NCBI RefSeq assembly: GCF_000829695.1
Contig: NZ_BBNN01000021.1
Span: 94,008-158,007 of the forward strand
Length of the DNA stretch: 64,000 nucleotides
DNA from: Streptomyces sp. NBRC 110035
Lineage (GTDB): Bacteria; Actinomycetota; Actinomycetes; Streptomycetales; Streptomycetaceae
Reading direction: 5' to 3'
How positions within the stretch are numbered: the first letter of the stretch is position 1; every line of letters begins with the position of its first letter. Under the pieces are notes generated by a model. It was not told the DNA's origin, did no database searches, and saw only the letters and a list, made by a program, of their open reading frames with translations. This document shows, piece after piece, positions 53,309 through 61,586 of this stretch. The position numbers and the translations under genes were made by a program.

Positions 53309-53361
53309 GAGCGCGACCCGGGTGCCCGCCCCGCAAGGGGACGGGCACCCGGGTCGCGCTC
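53309..53361 (+). terminator. Very stable 20-24-bp hairpin between rnc and mutM
   Basis: The perfect 20-bp arms 53309-53328 and 53342-53361 enclose CCCC-GCAA-GGGG, a further 4-bp stem capped by a GNRA tetraloop, with a single bulged A. It lies 82 nt after rnc and 32 nt before mutM. It is long enough to be an RNase III substrate and could terminate, or be processed by, the upstream gene's own product. Confidence 0.75.
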
Positions 53362-53393
53362 GTGAAGACCGGTCCTCGGAGGGAAAAGGAACC

Positions 53394-54278
53394 ATGCCCG
53401 AGCTGCCCGAGGCCGAAGTCGTACGGCGCGGACTGGAGCGGTGGGTCGCCCACCGGACCGTCGCCGAGGCCGAGGTGCTGCACCCGCGTGCGGTGCGCCG
53501 CCATCTCGCCGGCGCCGACGACTTCGCGCACCGGCTGAAGGGCCACCGCCTCGGCGTTCCCCGCCGCCGCGGCAAGTACCTGTGGCTGCCACTCGAGGAC
53601 GCGGACCAGTCGGTCCTGGCCCACCTCGGCATGAGCGGCCAGCTGCTGGTCCAGCCGCACACCGCCGCCGACGAGAAGCACCTGCGTGTCCGCGTCCGCT
53701 TCACCGACACGCGGACGTCAGCCGCTGCCGCGGCGGGCGACACCGAACTCCGCTTCGTCGACCAGCGGACGTTCGGCGGGCTCTCGCTGCACGACAACAC
53801 CCCCGACGGGCTGCCCGACGTCATCGCGCACATCGCCCGCGACCCGCTCGACCCGCTCTTCGACGACGAGGCCTTCCACCGGGCGCTGCGCCGCAAGCGC
53901 ACCACGATCAAGCGGGCCCTGCTCGACCAGTCCCTGATCAGCGGAGTGGGCAACATCTACGCGGACGAGGCACTGTGGCGGGCCCGCATCCACTACGAGC
54001 GCCCCACGGAGACCTTCACCCGCCCGCGCTCCCAGCTCCTCCTGGACCACGTCCGTGACGTGATGAACGCGGCCCTCGCGGTGGGCGGCACCAGTTTCGA
54101 CAGCCTGTACGTCAACGTCAACGGCGAATCGGGCTACTTCGACCGCTCCCTGGACGCCTACGGCCGGGAGGGCCTGCCCTGCCGCCGCTGCGGTACGCCG
54201 ATGCGCCGCCGGCCCTGGATGAACCGGTCCAGTTACTTCTGCCCGACATGTCAGCGGGCGCCGCGCGTCTCGTCGTAG
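53394..54278 (+). CDS. mutM: Formamidopyrimidine-DNA glycosylase
   Basis: This 294-residue bifunctional glycosylase/AP lyase removes 8-oxoguanine and FapyG. It has the catalytic PELPE N-terminus (P after Met removal), the helix-two-turn-helix segment [29 protein letters not shown], and the C-terminal zinc finger [10 protein letters not shown]...YFCPTCQ. ATG 53394 follows GGAGGGAAAAGGA. The 3' end overlaps the convergent HxlR gene by 28 bp. Confidence 0.96.
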   Translation: MPELPEAEVVRRGLERWVAHRTVAEAEVLHPRAVRRHLAGADDFAHRLKGHRLGVPRRRGKYLWLPLEDADQSVLAHLGMSGQLLVQPHTAADEKHLRVRVRFTDTRTSAAAAAGDTELRFVDQRTFGGLSLHDNTPDGLPDVIAHIARDPLDPLFDDEAFHRALRRKRTTIKRALLDQSLISGVGNIYADEALWRARIHYERPTETFTRPRSQLLLDHVRDVMNAALAVGGTSFDSLYVNVNGESGYFDRSLDAYGREGLPCRRCGTPMRRRPWMNRSSYFCPTCQRAPRVSS

Positions 54279-54661
54279 CGCTCGCGGGCCTGGAGCACGT
54301 CGCCCATCCTGCCCTCCAGGAAATGGATGAGGGACAGCACGCGCCGTGCCACCTCGTGGCCCAGCGGGGTGAGTTCGTAGTCCACCCGGGGCGGATTGGT
54401 CGCCTGGGCCTCGCGGTGCACCAGGCCGTCGCGCTCCAGCGCGTGCAGTGTCTGGGAGAGCATCTTCTCGCTCACGCCGTCGACACGGCGGCGCAACTCG
54501 TTGAAGCGCAGCGATCCCCCGCACAGCGCCCCGAGCGTCAGCGCGCCCCAGCGTCCCGTCACATGCTCCAGCGTGCCGCGCGAGGGGCACCCCCTGGCGA
54601 ACACGTCGTAGGGGAGCCGCTGCTCCGCCGAGTCCTCCGGGTGCGGCCGCGTGGTGGTCAT
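54251..54661 (-). CDS. HxlR-family transcriptional regulator
   Basis: The 136-residue winged-helix regulator has [22 protein letters not shown], with the conserved Cys near residue 25 that is redox- or electrophile-sensitive in some members. The recognition region is [38 protein letters not shown] 54661 has GAAGG close upstream. The usual target is a divergent oxidoreductase gene, but none lies upstream here; the next gene that way is 370 bp distant and on the same strand. Its 3' end overlaps mutM antisense. Confidence 0.9.
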   Translation of the reverse strand: MTTTRPHPEDSAEQRLPYDVFARGCPSRGTLEHVTGRWGALTLGALCGGSLRFNELRRRVDGVSEKMLSQTLHALERDGLVHREAQATNPPRVDYELTPLGHEVARRVLSLIHFLEGRMGDVLQARERYDETRGAR

Positions 54662-55030
54662 GCCTTCAGCGTACTTCGGCGCAGCGCTTACCAGCAGGTG
54701 GCACTCACCACGCGACAGCGCAGGCAGACCACGCGGAGAAGTGCGCGGAACCCGGCGGCGGCCGGGACATCCCGGGCCGCCGTCCGTGCTTCCGTGTGCG
54801 TACTGCTGCGATCCTCGGGTGGGTGAACCTCTGGGGGGTGTCTGGCACATGCCCACGGCGTCACGGCATCTGGCACGCACGCTCGCCGCGTTGCCCAAAC
54901 GCCCACGTGGCTCCTCCCCCACTCTCGGCTTCGCCCGAGCGGGGGAACCCCCGTCGAGGACGCCCCGGCGCCTTGCGATCGCACGTGCCGGGCATCGTTC
55001 CTTCCCCCGCGCTCATGCGCCGGACACCCC
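54662..55030. other. Intergenic region containing a repeat-like hairpin, no gene seen
   Basis: This 369-bp gap separates the CAP-domain gene from the HxlR gene (both minus strand). A short open frame starting at 54796 has no ribosome site and is doubted. The main feature is the hairpin at 54913-54951. Confidence 0.5.
54913..54951. repeat. REP-like GC hairpin with CTCGG-CTTCGC-CCGAG core
   Basis: CCCCC (54916-54920) and CTCGG pair with CCGAG and GGGGG (54941-54945), with a TTCG-containing loop and flanking C/G runs. From memory, elements of this form recur in intergenic DNA of many Streptomyces genomes; only one copy is seen in this window. Confidence 0.5.
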
Positions 55031-56374
55031 CTAGTAGCCGAAGTTCTGGGTCCACCAGGGGCCGCCGGAGCCGAAGTGCACGCCCACGCCCAGGGTCTTG
55101 AAGTCGCAGTTCAGGATGTTCGCCTTGTGGCCGGGGCTGTTCATCCAGGCCTCCATGACCGCCGCGGCGGTGGCCTGGCCGCGGGCGATGTTCTCCCCGC
55201 CGAGGTCGGATATCCCGGCCGCCGACGCCCGGTCCCACGGTGTGTCGCCGTCGGGGTCGGTGTGGTCGAAGAAGTCGCGGTCGGCCATGTCCTTGCTGAA
55301 CGCCGTGGCCAGACCGGACAGCGCACTGTTCGCGGCCACCGGCCTGCAGCCCACCTTGGCCCGCTCCTGGTTGACCAGCCGGAGTACCTGGGCTCCGGCG
55401 GCGGCCTCCTCGGAAACGGTCACCGGGCTGCCGGGCGTCATCTTCTCCGGCTGCGGAGCGGTCCTGCGCTCCGGAGCCGTCGTCTTCTCGGACACCTCCT
55501 CGCCCGGTGTCGTCGAAGGCTTCTCCTTCTCCTCTGCCGCTCCCGCTTCTGCTTCGGCGGGTGCCTCCTTCTCCGGGGTCCTCGTCCTCTTCTCGTCCGA
55601 GGAACCCGACGGCGAGGGCGTGGGGGAGACGTCGCGGTCGGCGTCGCGGCTCGCGGGTTCACCGGCGTCGCGGCCCGGGCTCTCGAGGCTGCCCGAGGTG
55701 CCCCCCAGCTCGCCGGGCGTGTTGGTCGGGGTGCCCGCGGCCTCCACGCTGTCGCCGGGCGCGCGGTCGCCGCCCAGCTTGTAGTTCTCGAGGCCGGGCA
55801 CCACGCCCGTGGCCACCGCCACCGTGCCGAGGGCCACCGCGGCGGACACCCCGAGCAGGCCGGTGCGGACCGGGGTCGCGGCCTTCTTCTTCCGGCGCCG
55901 TCCCCCCGCGTGCCGGTCGCTCTCGCCGGGCGTGAAGCCGTCGCCCGGGGAGCCGCTCCGCGGGAAGCCCCCGGGCCGGAGGCCGTCGCCCGCGAACACG
56001 GCCGTGTCGGCGGCGGCCGTGTCAGCGGACCTGGAGCGGTCCGGCCCCGCGGAGAAGCGGTCGTCCCGGTGGACGTACCCCTGGTGGTGGTTCTCCCGGT
56101 GGGCGCCCGGAGGGAAGCCGCCCTGCGCGAAGTCCCCCGCGTAGTCGTCCCCGGGAGCGCCCTCCGTCGCGAAGAGGTAGGCCTCGCTCCTCGCGGCCGT
56201 CTCGGCGTACGCCTCCGGGTTCAGATAGGGGGCGATGCCCATGGCCGGAACGTCTTCGGCGTGAGCACCCAGCGGACCGTGGCCTCCGTCGTGCAGGTCG
56301 TCGTGCTGAGTGACCCCCGTGGCGGCGCGGCCCGTGGCGGCGCGGCCGGCGGCGGAGCGTCGGTGGCGTCCCAT
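55031..56374 (-). CDS. CAP-domain (SCP/PR1-like) membrane-anchored protein
   Basis: The 447-residue product has a long hydrophilic cytoplasmic N-terminal region (about 1-160, rich in Gly/Ala/His/Asp) ending in RRRKKKAATPVRT. A single membrane helix follows (about 172-192, GLLGVSAAVALGTVAVATGVV), then a Pro/Thr/Glu/Ser-rich extracellular linker (about 200-325). The C-terminal CAP domain (VLRLVNQERAKVGCRPVAANSAL through GHKANILNCDFKTLGVGVHFG) has HTDPDGDTPW and GENIA motifs. CAP proteins bind lipids or cell-wall components; a cell-surface role is inferred. ATG 56374 follows GAGGAAGG. Confidence 0.85.
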   Translation of the reverse strand: MGRHRRSAAGRAATGRAATGVTQHDDLHDGGHGPLGAHAEDVPAMGIAPYLNPEAYAETAARSEAYLFATEGAPGDDYAGDFAQGGFPPGAHRENHHQGYVHRDDRFSAGPDRSRSADTAAADTAVFAGDGLRPGGFPRSGSPGDGFTPGESDRHAGGRRRKKKAATPVRTGLLGVSAAVALGTVAVATGVVPGLENYKLGGDRAPGDSVEAAGTPTNTPGELGGTSGSLESPGRDAGEPASRDADRDVSPTPSPSGSSDEKRTRTPEKEAPAEAEAGAAEEKEKPSTTPGEEVSEKTTAPERRTAPQPEKMTPGSPVTVSEEAAAGAQVLRLVNQERAKVGCRPVAANSALSGLATAFSKDMADRDFFDHTDPDGDTPWDRASAAGISDLGGENIARGQATAAAVMEAWMNSPGHKANILNCDFKTLGVGVHFGSGGPWWTQNFGY

Positions 56375-56426
56375 GTTCTGGCCTTCCTCAGTCCTGGCGG
56401 TCGGTCGACTCGTCCTCGCGTTCAAC

Positions 56427-56456
56427 ATGAAACTCACACCATCGAGTGAGTTTCAT
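56427..56456. promoter_or_regulatory. 30-bp inverted repeat ATGAAACTCAC-N8-GTGAGTTTCAT
   Basis: It has perfect 11-bp arms (56427-56437 and 56446-56456), AT-rich relative to the genome, between the divergent CAP-domain gene (53 bp away) and acyP (85 bp away). This is a strong candidate operator for a dimeric regulator; no consensus I know fits exactly. Confidence 0.65.
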
Positions 56457-56540
56457 ATGAGATTCATTCGATCGGGACGGTACCGCATGCCGTCAGGGGA
56501 GGGAGTGCCCCGAGTGACATTGTCCGGTTAGGTTGCAGCC

Positions 56541-56822
56541 ATGAGCGAGGATGTGCGACTGGTCGCCTGGGTGCGGGGACGTGTCCAAGGTGTGGGTTTC
56601 CGCTGGTTCACGCGGGCCAAGGCGCTGGAGATCGGCGGCCTGAGTGGCTTTGCTCTCAATCTGGCGGACGGACGCGTCCAAGTGGTCGCGGAGGGCTCCC
56701 GTGAGCGCTGCGACGGACTGCTCGACTGGCTCCAGGACGGCGACACGCCCGGGCGCGTGGACGGCGTCACCGAGATCTGGGACACACCCCGCGGCGGATA
56801 CGACGGCTTCGCCATCCGCTGA
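56541..56822 (+). CDS. acyP: Acylphosphatase
   Basis: The 93-residue product is [28 protein letters not shown]... with the phosphate-binding loop and catalytic Arg in GVGFRWF, and the catalytic Asn in [17 protein letters not shown]. It hydrolyses acyl phosphates such as carbamoyl or acetyl phosphate. ATG 56541 is used. It often sits near smc in Streptomyces, as here, with one small gene between. Confidence 0.95.
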   Translation: MSEDVRLVAWVRGRVQGVGFRWFTRAKALEIGGLSGFALNLADGRVQVVAEGSRERCDGLLDWLQDGDTPGRVDGVTEIWDTPRGGYDGFAIR

Positions 56823-57201
56823 GCCCTCCGCGTCCGAAGGGCCTCCGGGGTGCCGGCCGACCGCCTCGGCAGGCTCTCGGGCGCGGAAAAGTCCTGGTGA
56901 CCGCCGAGGCCCGGGGTGCCGTGGGAAGCCCTCCGGCACCGACGGCCACAACGCCGGGAGGGCCCGCCGGAACCGCTGCGACGCCGCCCGGCGGCCGTGT
57001 GCGCCGCGTCGTCGGCCGATACGGCGTGTGATCGTGTTGACCGTCAAACTTTTTGGTGAGACGCTGAAAGTCCCCGCGCACCTTAGCTGTTTGGCATGGC
57101 TGAACGGCAGCACAACTGCAGGTCTGCCAGGCATCGCGGGTGCTCATCCCTCACGACCCACACCGCACAGGTCGGTCACGCATTGTGGAGGACCATCCAT
57201 C

Positions 57202-57405
57202 ATGGCAAAGGCGCTTCTCGGTTACGTCGGCGGCTCCGACCCTCGACTCCTCGCCGAGATGCGACGGCTCCAGCAGCGCGTCCAGGACCTGGAATCCGAA
57301 CTCGTACGGATCCAGGCGGAGAACGACGAGCTTGCGGCTGCCGCTTCTCACGACAGGATCATGGAGAGCGTTGACGCACACCAGGCGGAGCCTGCGCTGA
57401 CCTGA
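57202..57405 (+). CDS. Small coiled-coil protein of unknown function
   Basis: The 67-residue product is MAKALLGYVGGSDPRLLAEMRRLQQRVQDLESELVRIQAENDELAAAAS.... Residues about 15-49 form a clear leucine/isoleucine heptad coiled coil; the start ALLGYVGGSDPRLL is distinctive. GGAGG lies 11 nt before ATG 57202. Codon use is genome-like. Upstream is a short palindrome TTGAC-C-GTCAA at 57037-57047. Its position just before smc is suggestive but no partner is known. Confidence 0.8.
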   Translation: MAKALLGYVGGSDPRLLAEMRRLQQRVQDLESELVRIQAENDELAAAASHDRIMESVDAHQAEPALT

Positions 57406-57480
57406 TCACTGCACCGCTCCACCACGGCACGCAGTGGTCGGTCGGCCCGCCCGTCACCACCGCCACGCTGTCAGAAGTGC

Positions 57481-57509
57481 AAGGGACGCCCCGGCGTCCC
57501 TTCTTTCTT
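57481..57509 (+). terminator. Intrinsic terminator after the small coiled-coil gene
   Basis: AAGGGACGCC (57481-57490) and GGCGTCCCTT (57493-57502) form the stem, followed by CTTTCTT, a relatively U-rich tail for this genome. Confidence 0.8.
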
Positions 57510-57659
57510 GCCTCCGCGTCCCCCGCGCCGACCGGATTCCCAAGTTCCTTGCTCCGCGCATCCTTTCACCGTCTTCAACGTGTGGTGTGCCCTGAGCGTT
57601 CACCCGTGAAACCGCCGGTTCACGGAGGGGGACATCCCGGGCAGGTAGAGTCCGGCGGC

Positions 57660-60600
57660 GTGCACCTCAAGGCCCTGACCCTCCGTGGCTTCAAGTCGTT
57701 CGCCTCGGCGACCACGCTCCGGTTCGAACCGGGGATCACGTGTGTCGTCGGACCGAACGGCTCGGGCAAGTCCAACGTCGTGGACGCGCTCAGCTGGGTC
57801 ATGGGCGAGCAGGGCGCCAAGTCGCTGCGCGGCGGAAAGATGGAGGACGTCATCTTCGCGGGCACCACCGGCCGCCCGCCGCTCGGCCGGGCCGAGGTGT
57901 CCCTGACCATCGACAACTCCGACGGGGCCCTGCCCATCGAGTACGCCGAGGTCACCATCACGCGGACCATGTTCCGCAACGGTGGCAGCGAGTACCAGAT
58001 CAACGGCGACACCTGCCGCCTCCTCGACATCCAGGAACTGCTCTCCGACTCCGGCATCGGCCGTGAGATGCACGTCATCGTCGGCCAGGGCCAGCTGGAC
58101 TCCGTCCTGCACGCCGACCCGACGGGCCGCCGCGCCTTCATCGAGGAGGCCGCGGGCGTCCTCAAGCACCGCAAGCGCAAGGAGAAGGCGCTGCGCAAGC
58201 TGGACGCGATGCGGGCCAACCTCGCCCGCGTGCAGGACCTCACCGACGAACTGCGGCGCCAGCTCAAACCCCTCGGCCGCCAGGCGGCGGTCGCCCGGCG
58301 GGCCGCCGTCATCCAGGCCGACCTGCGCGACGTCCGCCTGCGCCTCCTCGCCGACGACCTCGTCCGCCTGCGCGAGGCCCTCACGGCGGAGATCGCCGAC
58401 GAGGCCGCCCTCAAGGAGCGCAAGGACACCGCCGAGCAGGAACTGCGCGAGGCCCTCCGACGCGAGGCGGTTCTCGAGGACGAGGTCCGGCGCCTCACCC
58501 CGGGCCTGCAGAACGCCCAGCAGACCTGGTACGAGCTCTCCCAGCTCGCCGAGCGGGTGCGCGGCACCGTCTCGCTCGCCGACGCGCGCGTGAAGAGCGC
58601 CACCTCCGCACCTCCCGAGGAACGCCGTGGACGCGACCCCGAGGACCTGGAACGCGAGGCCGCCCGGGTCCGCGAACAGGAGGCCGGGCTGGAGGCCGCC
58701 CTCGAAGCCGCCGAACGCGCCCTGGAGGACACGGTCGCCCATCGCGCCGAGCTGGAACGCGACCTGGCCCAGGAGGAACGGCGCCTGAAGGACGCCGCCC
58801 GCGCCATCGCCGACCGGCGCGAGGAACTCGCCCGGCTCACCGGAAAGGTGGGTGCCGCCCGCTCGCGCGCCGCGGCGGCCCGGGCCGAGATCGAGCGCCT
58901 GGCGGCCGCCCGGGACGAGGCCCGGGAACGGGCCGCCGCCGCCCAGGAGGAGTACGAGACCCTGCAGGCCGAGGTCGACGGCCTCGACGCCGGGGACGCG
59001 GACCTCGCCGGACAGCACGAGGCGGCCAAGCAGCGGCTCGCCGAGGCCGAGGCCGCCCTCACCGCCGCCCGCGAGGCGGCCACCGCCGCCGAACGCGAAC
59101 GCGCGGCGACCCGGGCCCGCCACGAGGCGCTCGCCCTGGGCCTGCGCCGCAAGGACGGCACCGGCGCGCTGCTCTCGGCCCAGGACCGGCCGGCCGGACT
59201 GCTCGGTCCCGCCGCCGAACTGCTCACCGTCACCCCGGGCCACGAGACCGCCCTCGCCGCCGCCTTCGGGGCCGCCGCCGACGCCCTCGCCGTGACCGGC
59301 CCCGCCGCTGCCGCCGAGTCGATCCGCCTGCTGCGCACACAGGACGCGGGCCGTGCCGCCCTGCTCCTCACCACCGGCCCGGACGCGGTGGGTACCGGGG
59401 CACCCGACGGTCCGCACGAGCCGCTCACCGGCGTGTCCGACGGACCGCGGTACGCCGCCGATCTGGTGCGCGGGCCCGCCGAGCTGCTCCCTGCCGTACG
59501 CCGGCTGCTGCGCGGGATCGTCGTCGTCGGCACCCTCGAGGACGCCGAGGAACTGGTGTGCGAGCGGCCCGAGCTGACCGCCGTGACCGCCGAAGGCGAC
59601 CTGCTGGGCGCGCACTTCGCACACGGCGGCTCGGCGGGCGCTCCGAGCCTGCTTGAGGTGCAGGCCTCCGTGGACGAGGCCGCCGCCGAGCTGGAGGAGC
59701 TCGCCGTGCGGTGCGAGGAGCTGACCCGGGCACAGCACACGGCGACCGAGGAACGCGGGCGGTGCGCCGCCCTCGTCGAGGAACTGGGGGAGCGGCGCCG
59801 GGCGGCCGAGCGGGAGAAGTCCTCCGTCGCCCAGCAGCTCGGCCGGCTCGCCGGGCAGGCCCGTGGGGCCGCCGGGGAGGCGGAGCGGTCCGCCGCCGCG
59901 GCGGCCCGGTCGCAGGAGGTCCTCGACAAGGCGCTCGACGACGTGGAGGAACTCGCCGAACGGCTCGCCGTCGCCGAGGAGATGCCGTTCGACGAGGAGC
60001 CCGACACCTCCGTGCGCGACCGGCTCGCCGCCGACGGGGCCAACGCCCGCCAGACCGAGATGGAGGCCCGCCTCCAGGTGCGCACGCACGAGGAGCGGGT
60101 CAAGGGGCTTGCCGGGCGGGCCGACTCCCTGGACCGGGCCGCCCGTACGGAACGCGAGGCACGCGCGCGTGCCGAGCAGCGGCGGGCCAGGCTGCGGCAC
60201 GAGGCGGCCGTCGCCGGGTCCGTCGCCGCCGGTGCCCGGCACCTGCTCGCGCACGTCGAGGTGTCCCTCGCGCGTGCCGACGAGGAGCGCACCGCCGCCG
60301 AGGCGGCGAAGGCCCGCAGCGAGCAGGGGCTCGCCCGCGCGCGGACCGAGGGACGCGACCTGAAGGCGGACCTCGACAAGCTGACGGACTCGGTGCACCG
60401 GGGCGAAGTGCTCGGCGCCGAGAAGCGGCTGCGGATGGAGCAGCTGGAGACCAAGGCCCTGGAGGAGCTGGGCGTGGAACCCGCCCACCTCATGGCCGAG
60501 TACGGCCCGCACCGGCCGGTACCGGCGGCACCGCCTCCCGAGGGCGGACCGGGCGGACGGCTCCCGGCCACGGCCGGCCCGGACGACGGACAGCCCAGTG

Positions 60601-61361
60601 GCTCCGCAGGCTTCGATGCCGATGCCGGTTCCGGTTCCGACGCCGGCTCCGGCGGCGGCTCCGCGGGGGGAGGGCAGCCGGGGGACGGGGCCACCCGTCC
60701 CTTCGTCCGCGCCGAGCAGGAGAAGCGGCTGAAGGCGGCCGAGCGCGCCTACCAGCAGCTCGGCAAGGTGAACCCGCTCGCCCTGGAGGAGTTCGCCGCG
60801 CTGGAGGAACGCCACCAGTTCCTCGGCGAGCAGCTGGAGGACCTGAAGAAGACCCGCGCGGATCTGCTCCAGGTCGTCAAGGAGGTCGACGAGCGCGTCG
60901 AGCAGGTCTTCAGCGAGGCCTACCGGGACACGGCCAGGGAGTTCGAAGGAGTCTTCTCGCGGCTGTTCCCCGGCGGCGAGGGGCGGTTGGTGCTGACCGA
61001 TCCCGACAACATGCTCACCACGGGCGTGGACGTCGAGGCGCGTCCGCCGGGCAAGAAGGTCAAGCGGCTGTCGCTGCTCTCGGGCGGAGAACGGTCGCTG
61101 ACCGCCGTGGCGCTGCTGGTGTCGATCTTCAAGGCGCGGCCGAGCCCGTTCTACGTCATGGACGAGGTCGAGGCCGCGCTCGACGACACCAACCTCCAGA
61201 GGCTCATCCGGATCATGCAGGAGTTGCAGGAGGCCTCGCAGCTGATCGTGATCACGCACCAGAAGCGCACCATGGAGGTCGCCGACGCGCTCTACGGCGT
61301 CTCCATGCAGGGCGACGGTGTGTCCAAGGTCATCAGCCAGCGTCTCCGCCAGGCATCCTGA
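57660..61361 (+). CDS. smc: Chromosome segregation protein SMC
   Basis: The 1233-residue condensin-type ATPase has Walker A GPNGSGKS (residues 31-38) and N-terminal QGQLDSVL, long Ala/Arg/Glu coiled coils, and a central hinge (about 500-670). The ABC signature LSLLSGGERSLTAVALLV is near 1138 and Walker B FYVMDEVEAALDD near 1164. It organises and segregates chromosomes with ScpAB. GTG 57660 is the start by family alignment (VHLKALTLRGFKSF); the longer frame is rejected. Residues about 955-1015 are a Gly/Pro/Ser/Asp-rich low-complexity insert interrupting the C-terminal coiled coil, making the protein longer than typical. Confidence 0.96.
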   Translation: MHLKALTLRGFKSFASATTLRFEPGITCVVGPNGSGKSNVVDALSWVMGEQGAKSLRGGKMEDVIFAGTTGRPPLGRAEVSLTIDNSDGALPIEYAEVTITRTMFRNGGSEYQINGDTCRLLDIQELLSDSGIGREMHVIVGQGQLDSVLHADPTGRRAFIEEAAGVLKHRKRKEKALRKLDAMRANLARVQDLTDELRRQLKPLGRQAAVARRAAVIQADLRDVRLRLLADDLVRLREALTAEIADEAALKERKDTAEQELREALRREAVLEDEVRRLTPGLQNAQQTWYELSQLAERVRGTVSLADARVKSATSAPPEERRGRDPEDLEREAARVREQEAGLEAALEAAERALEDTVAHRAELERDLAQEERRLKDAARAIADRREELARLTGKVGAARSRAAAARAEIERLAAARDEARERAAAAQEEYETLQAEVDGLDAGDADLAGQHEAAKQRLAEAEAALTAAREAATAAERERAATRARHEALALGLRRKDGTGALLSAQDRPAGLLGPAAELLTVTPGHETALAAAFGAAADALAVTGPAAAAESIRLLRTQDAGRAALLLTTGPDAVGTGAPDGPHEPLTGVSDGPRYAADLVRGPAELLPAVRRLLRGIVVVGTLEDAEELVCERPELTAVTAEGDLLGAHFAHGGSAGAPSLLEVQASVDEAAAELEELAVRCEELTRAQHTATEERGRCAALVEELGERRRAAEREKSSVAQQLGRLAGQARGAAGEAERSAAAAARSQEVLDKALDDVEELAERLAVAEEMPFDEEPDTSVRDRLAADGANARQTEMEARLQVRTHEERVKGLAGRADSLDRAARTEREARARAEQRRARLRHEAAVAGSVAAGARHLLAHVEVSLARADEERTAAEAAKARSEQGLARARTEGRDLKADLDKLTDSVHRGEVLGAEKRLRMEQLETKALEELGVEPAHLMAEYGPHRPVPAAPPPEGGPGGRLPATAGPDDGQPSGSAGFDADAGSGSDAGSGGGSAGGGQPGDGATRPFVRAEQEKRLKAAERAYQQLGKVNPLALEEFAALEERHQFLGEQLEDLKKTRADLLQVVKEVDERVEQVFSEAYRDTAREFEGVFSRLFPGGEGRLVLTDPDNMLTTGVDVEARPPGKKVKRLSLLSGGERSLTAVALLVSIFKARPSPFYVMDEVEAALDDTNLQRLIRIMQELQEASQLIVITHQKRTMEVADALYGVSMQGDGVSKVISQRLRQAS

Positions 61362-61463
61362 CGGCCCTTCGCACTCATTGGCTTCACATTTTGAACTCAA
61401 TGCTGCCGTGCGTGTGCAGGCATTGCAGGAAGTGTGTGTCTGATTCGCCACTCACCTTCTCTC

Positions 61464-61491
61464 TTGACTTCAGGACTTGAAGACATAGTCT
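61464..61491 (+). promoter_or_regulatory. Promoter of glcP
   Basis: TTGACT (61464-61469), a 16-nt spacer and TAGTCT (61486-61491) match the vegetative consensus well. They lie in AT-richer DNA about 95 bp before the glcP start. Confidence 0.65.
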
Positions 61492-61507
61492 CGTCGGCGT
61501 CGCTTTT

Positions 61508-61527
61508 ACCTTCAGGTACCTTCAGGT
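61508..61527 (+). repeat. Direct repeat ACCTTCAGGT x2 just downstream of the glcP promoter
   Basis: Two adjacent exact 10-bp copies lie about 10-30 bp after the expected transcription start, with a third related ACTTCAGG at 61467-61474 overlapping the -35 region. The placement fits a repressor-binding region. Confidence 0.6.
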
Positions 61528-61586
61528 GGACCTCGAAGGGCTGAACCCCCACCCGGCGGTGCTGCCGGTGGCCCGAGGAGTTACAC

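Noticed and set aside
54796..55101. Possible small plus-strand gene in the HxlR/CAP gap
   Set aside because: No Shine-Dalgarno, atypical composition, and it overlaps the repeat hairpin and the end of the CAP-domain gene.
57600..61451. 1283-codon open frame antisense to smc
   Set aside because: It is a GC-skew shadow: its codon third positions do not follow the genome pattern, the translation is Gly/Val/Leu/Arg-biased without family motifs, and smc on the other strand has all SMC motifs.
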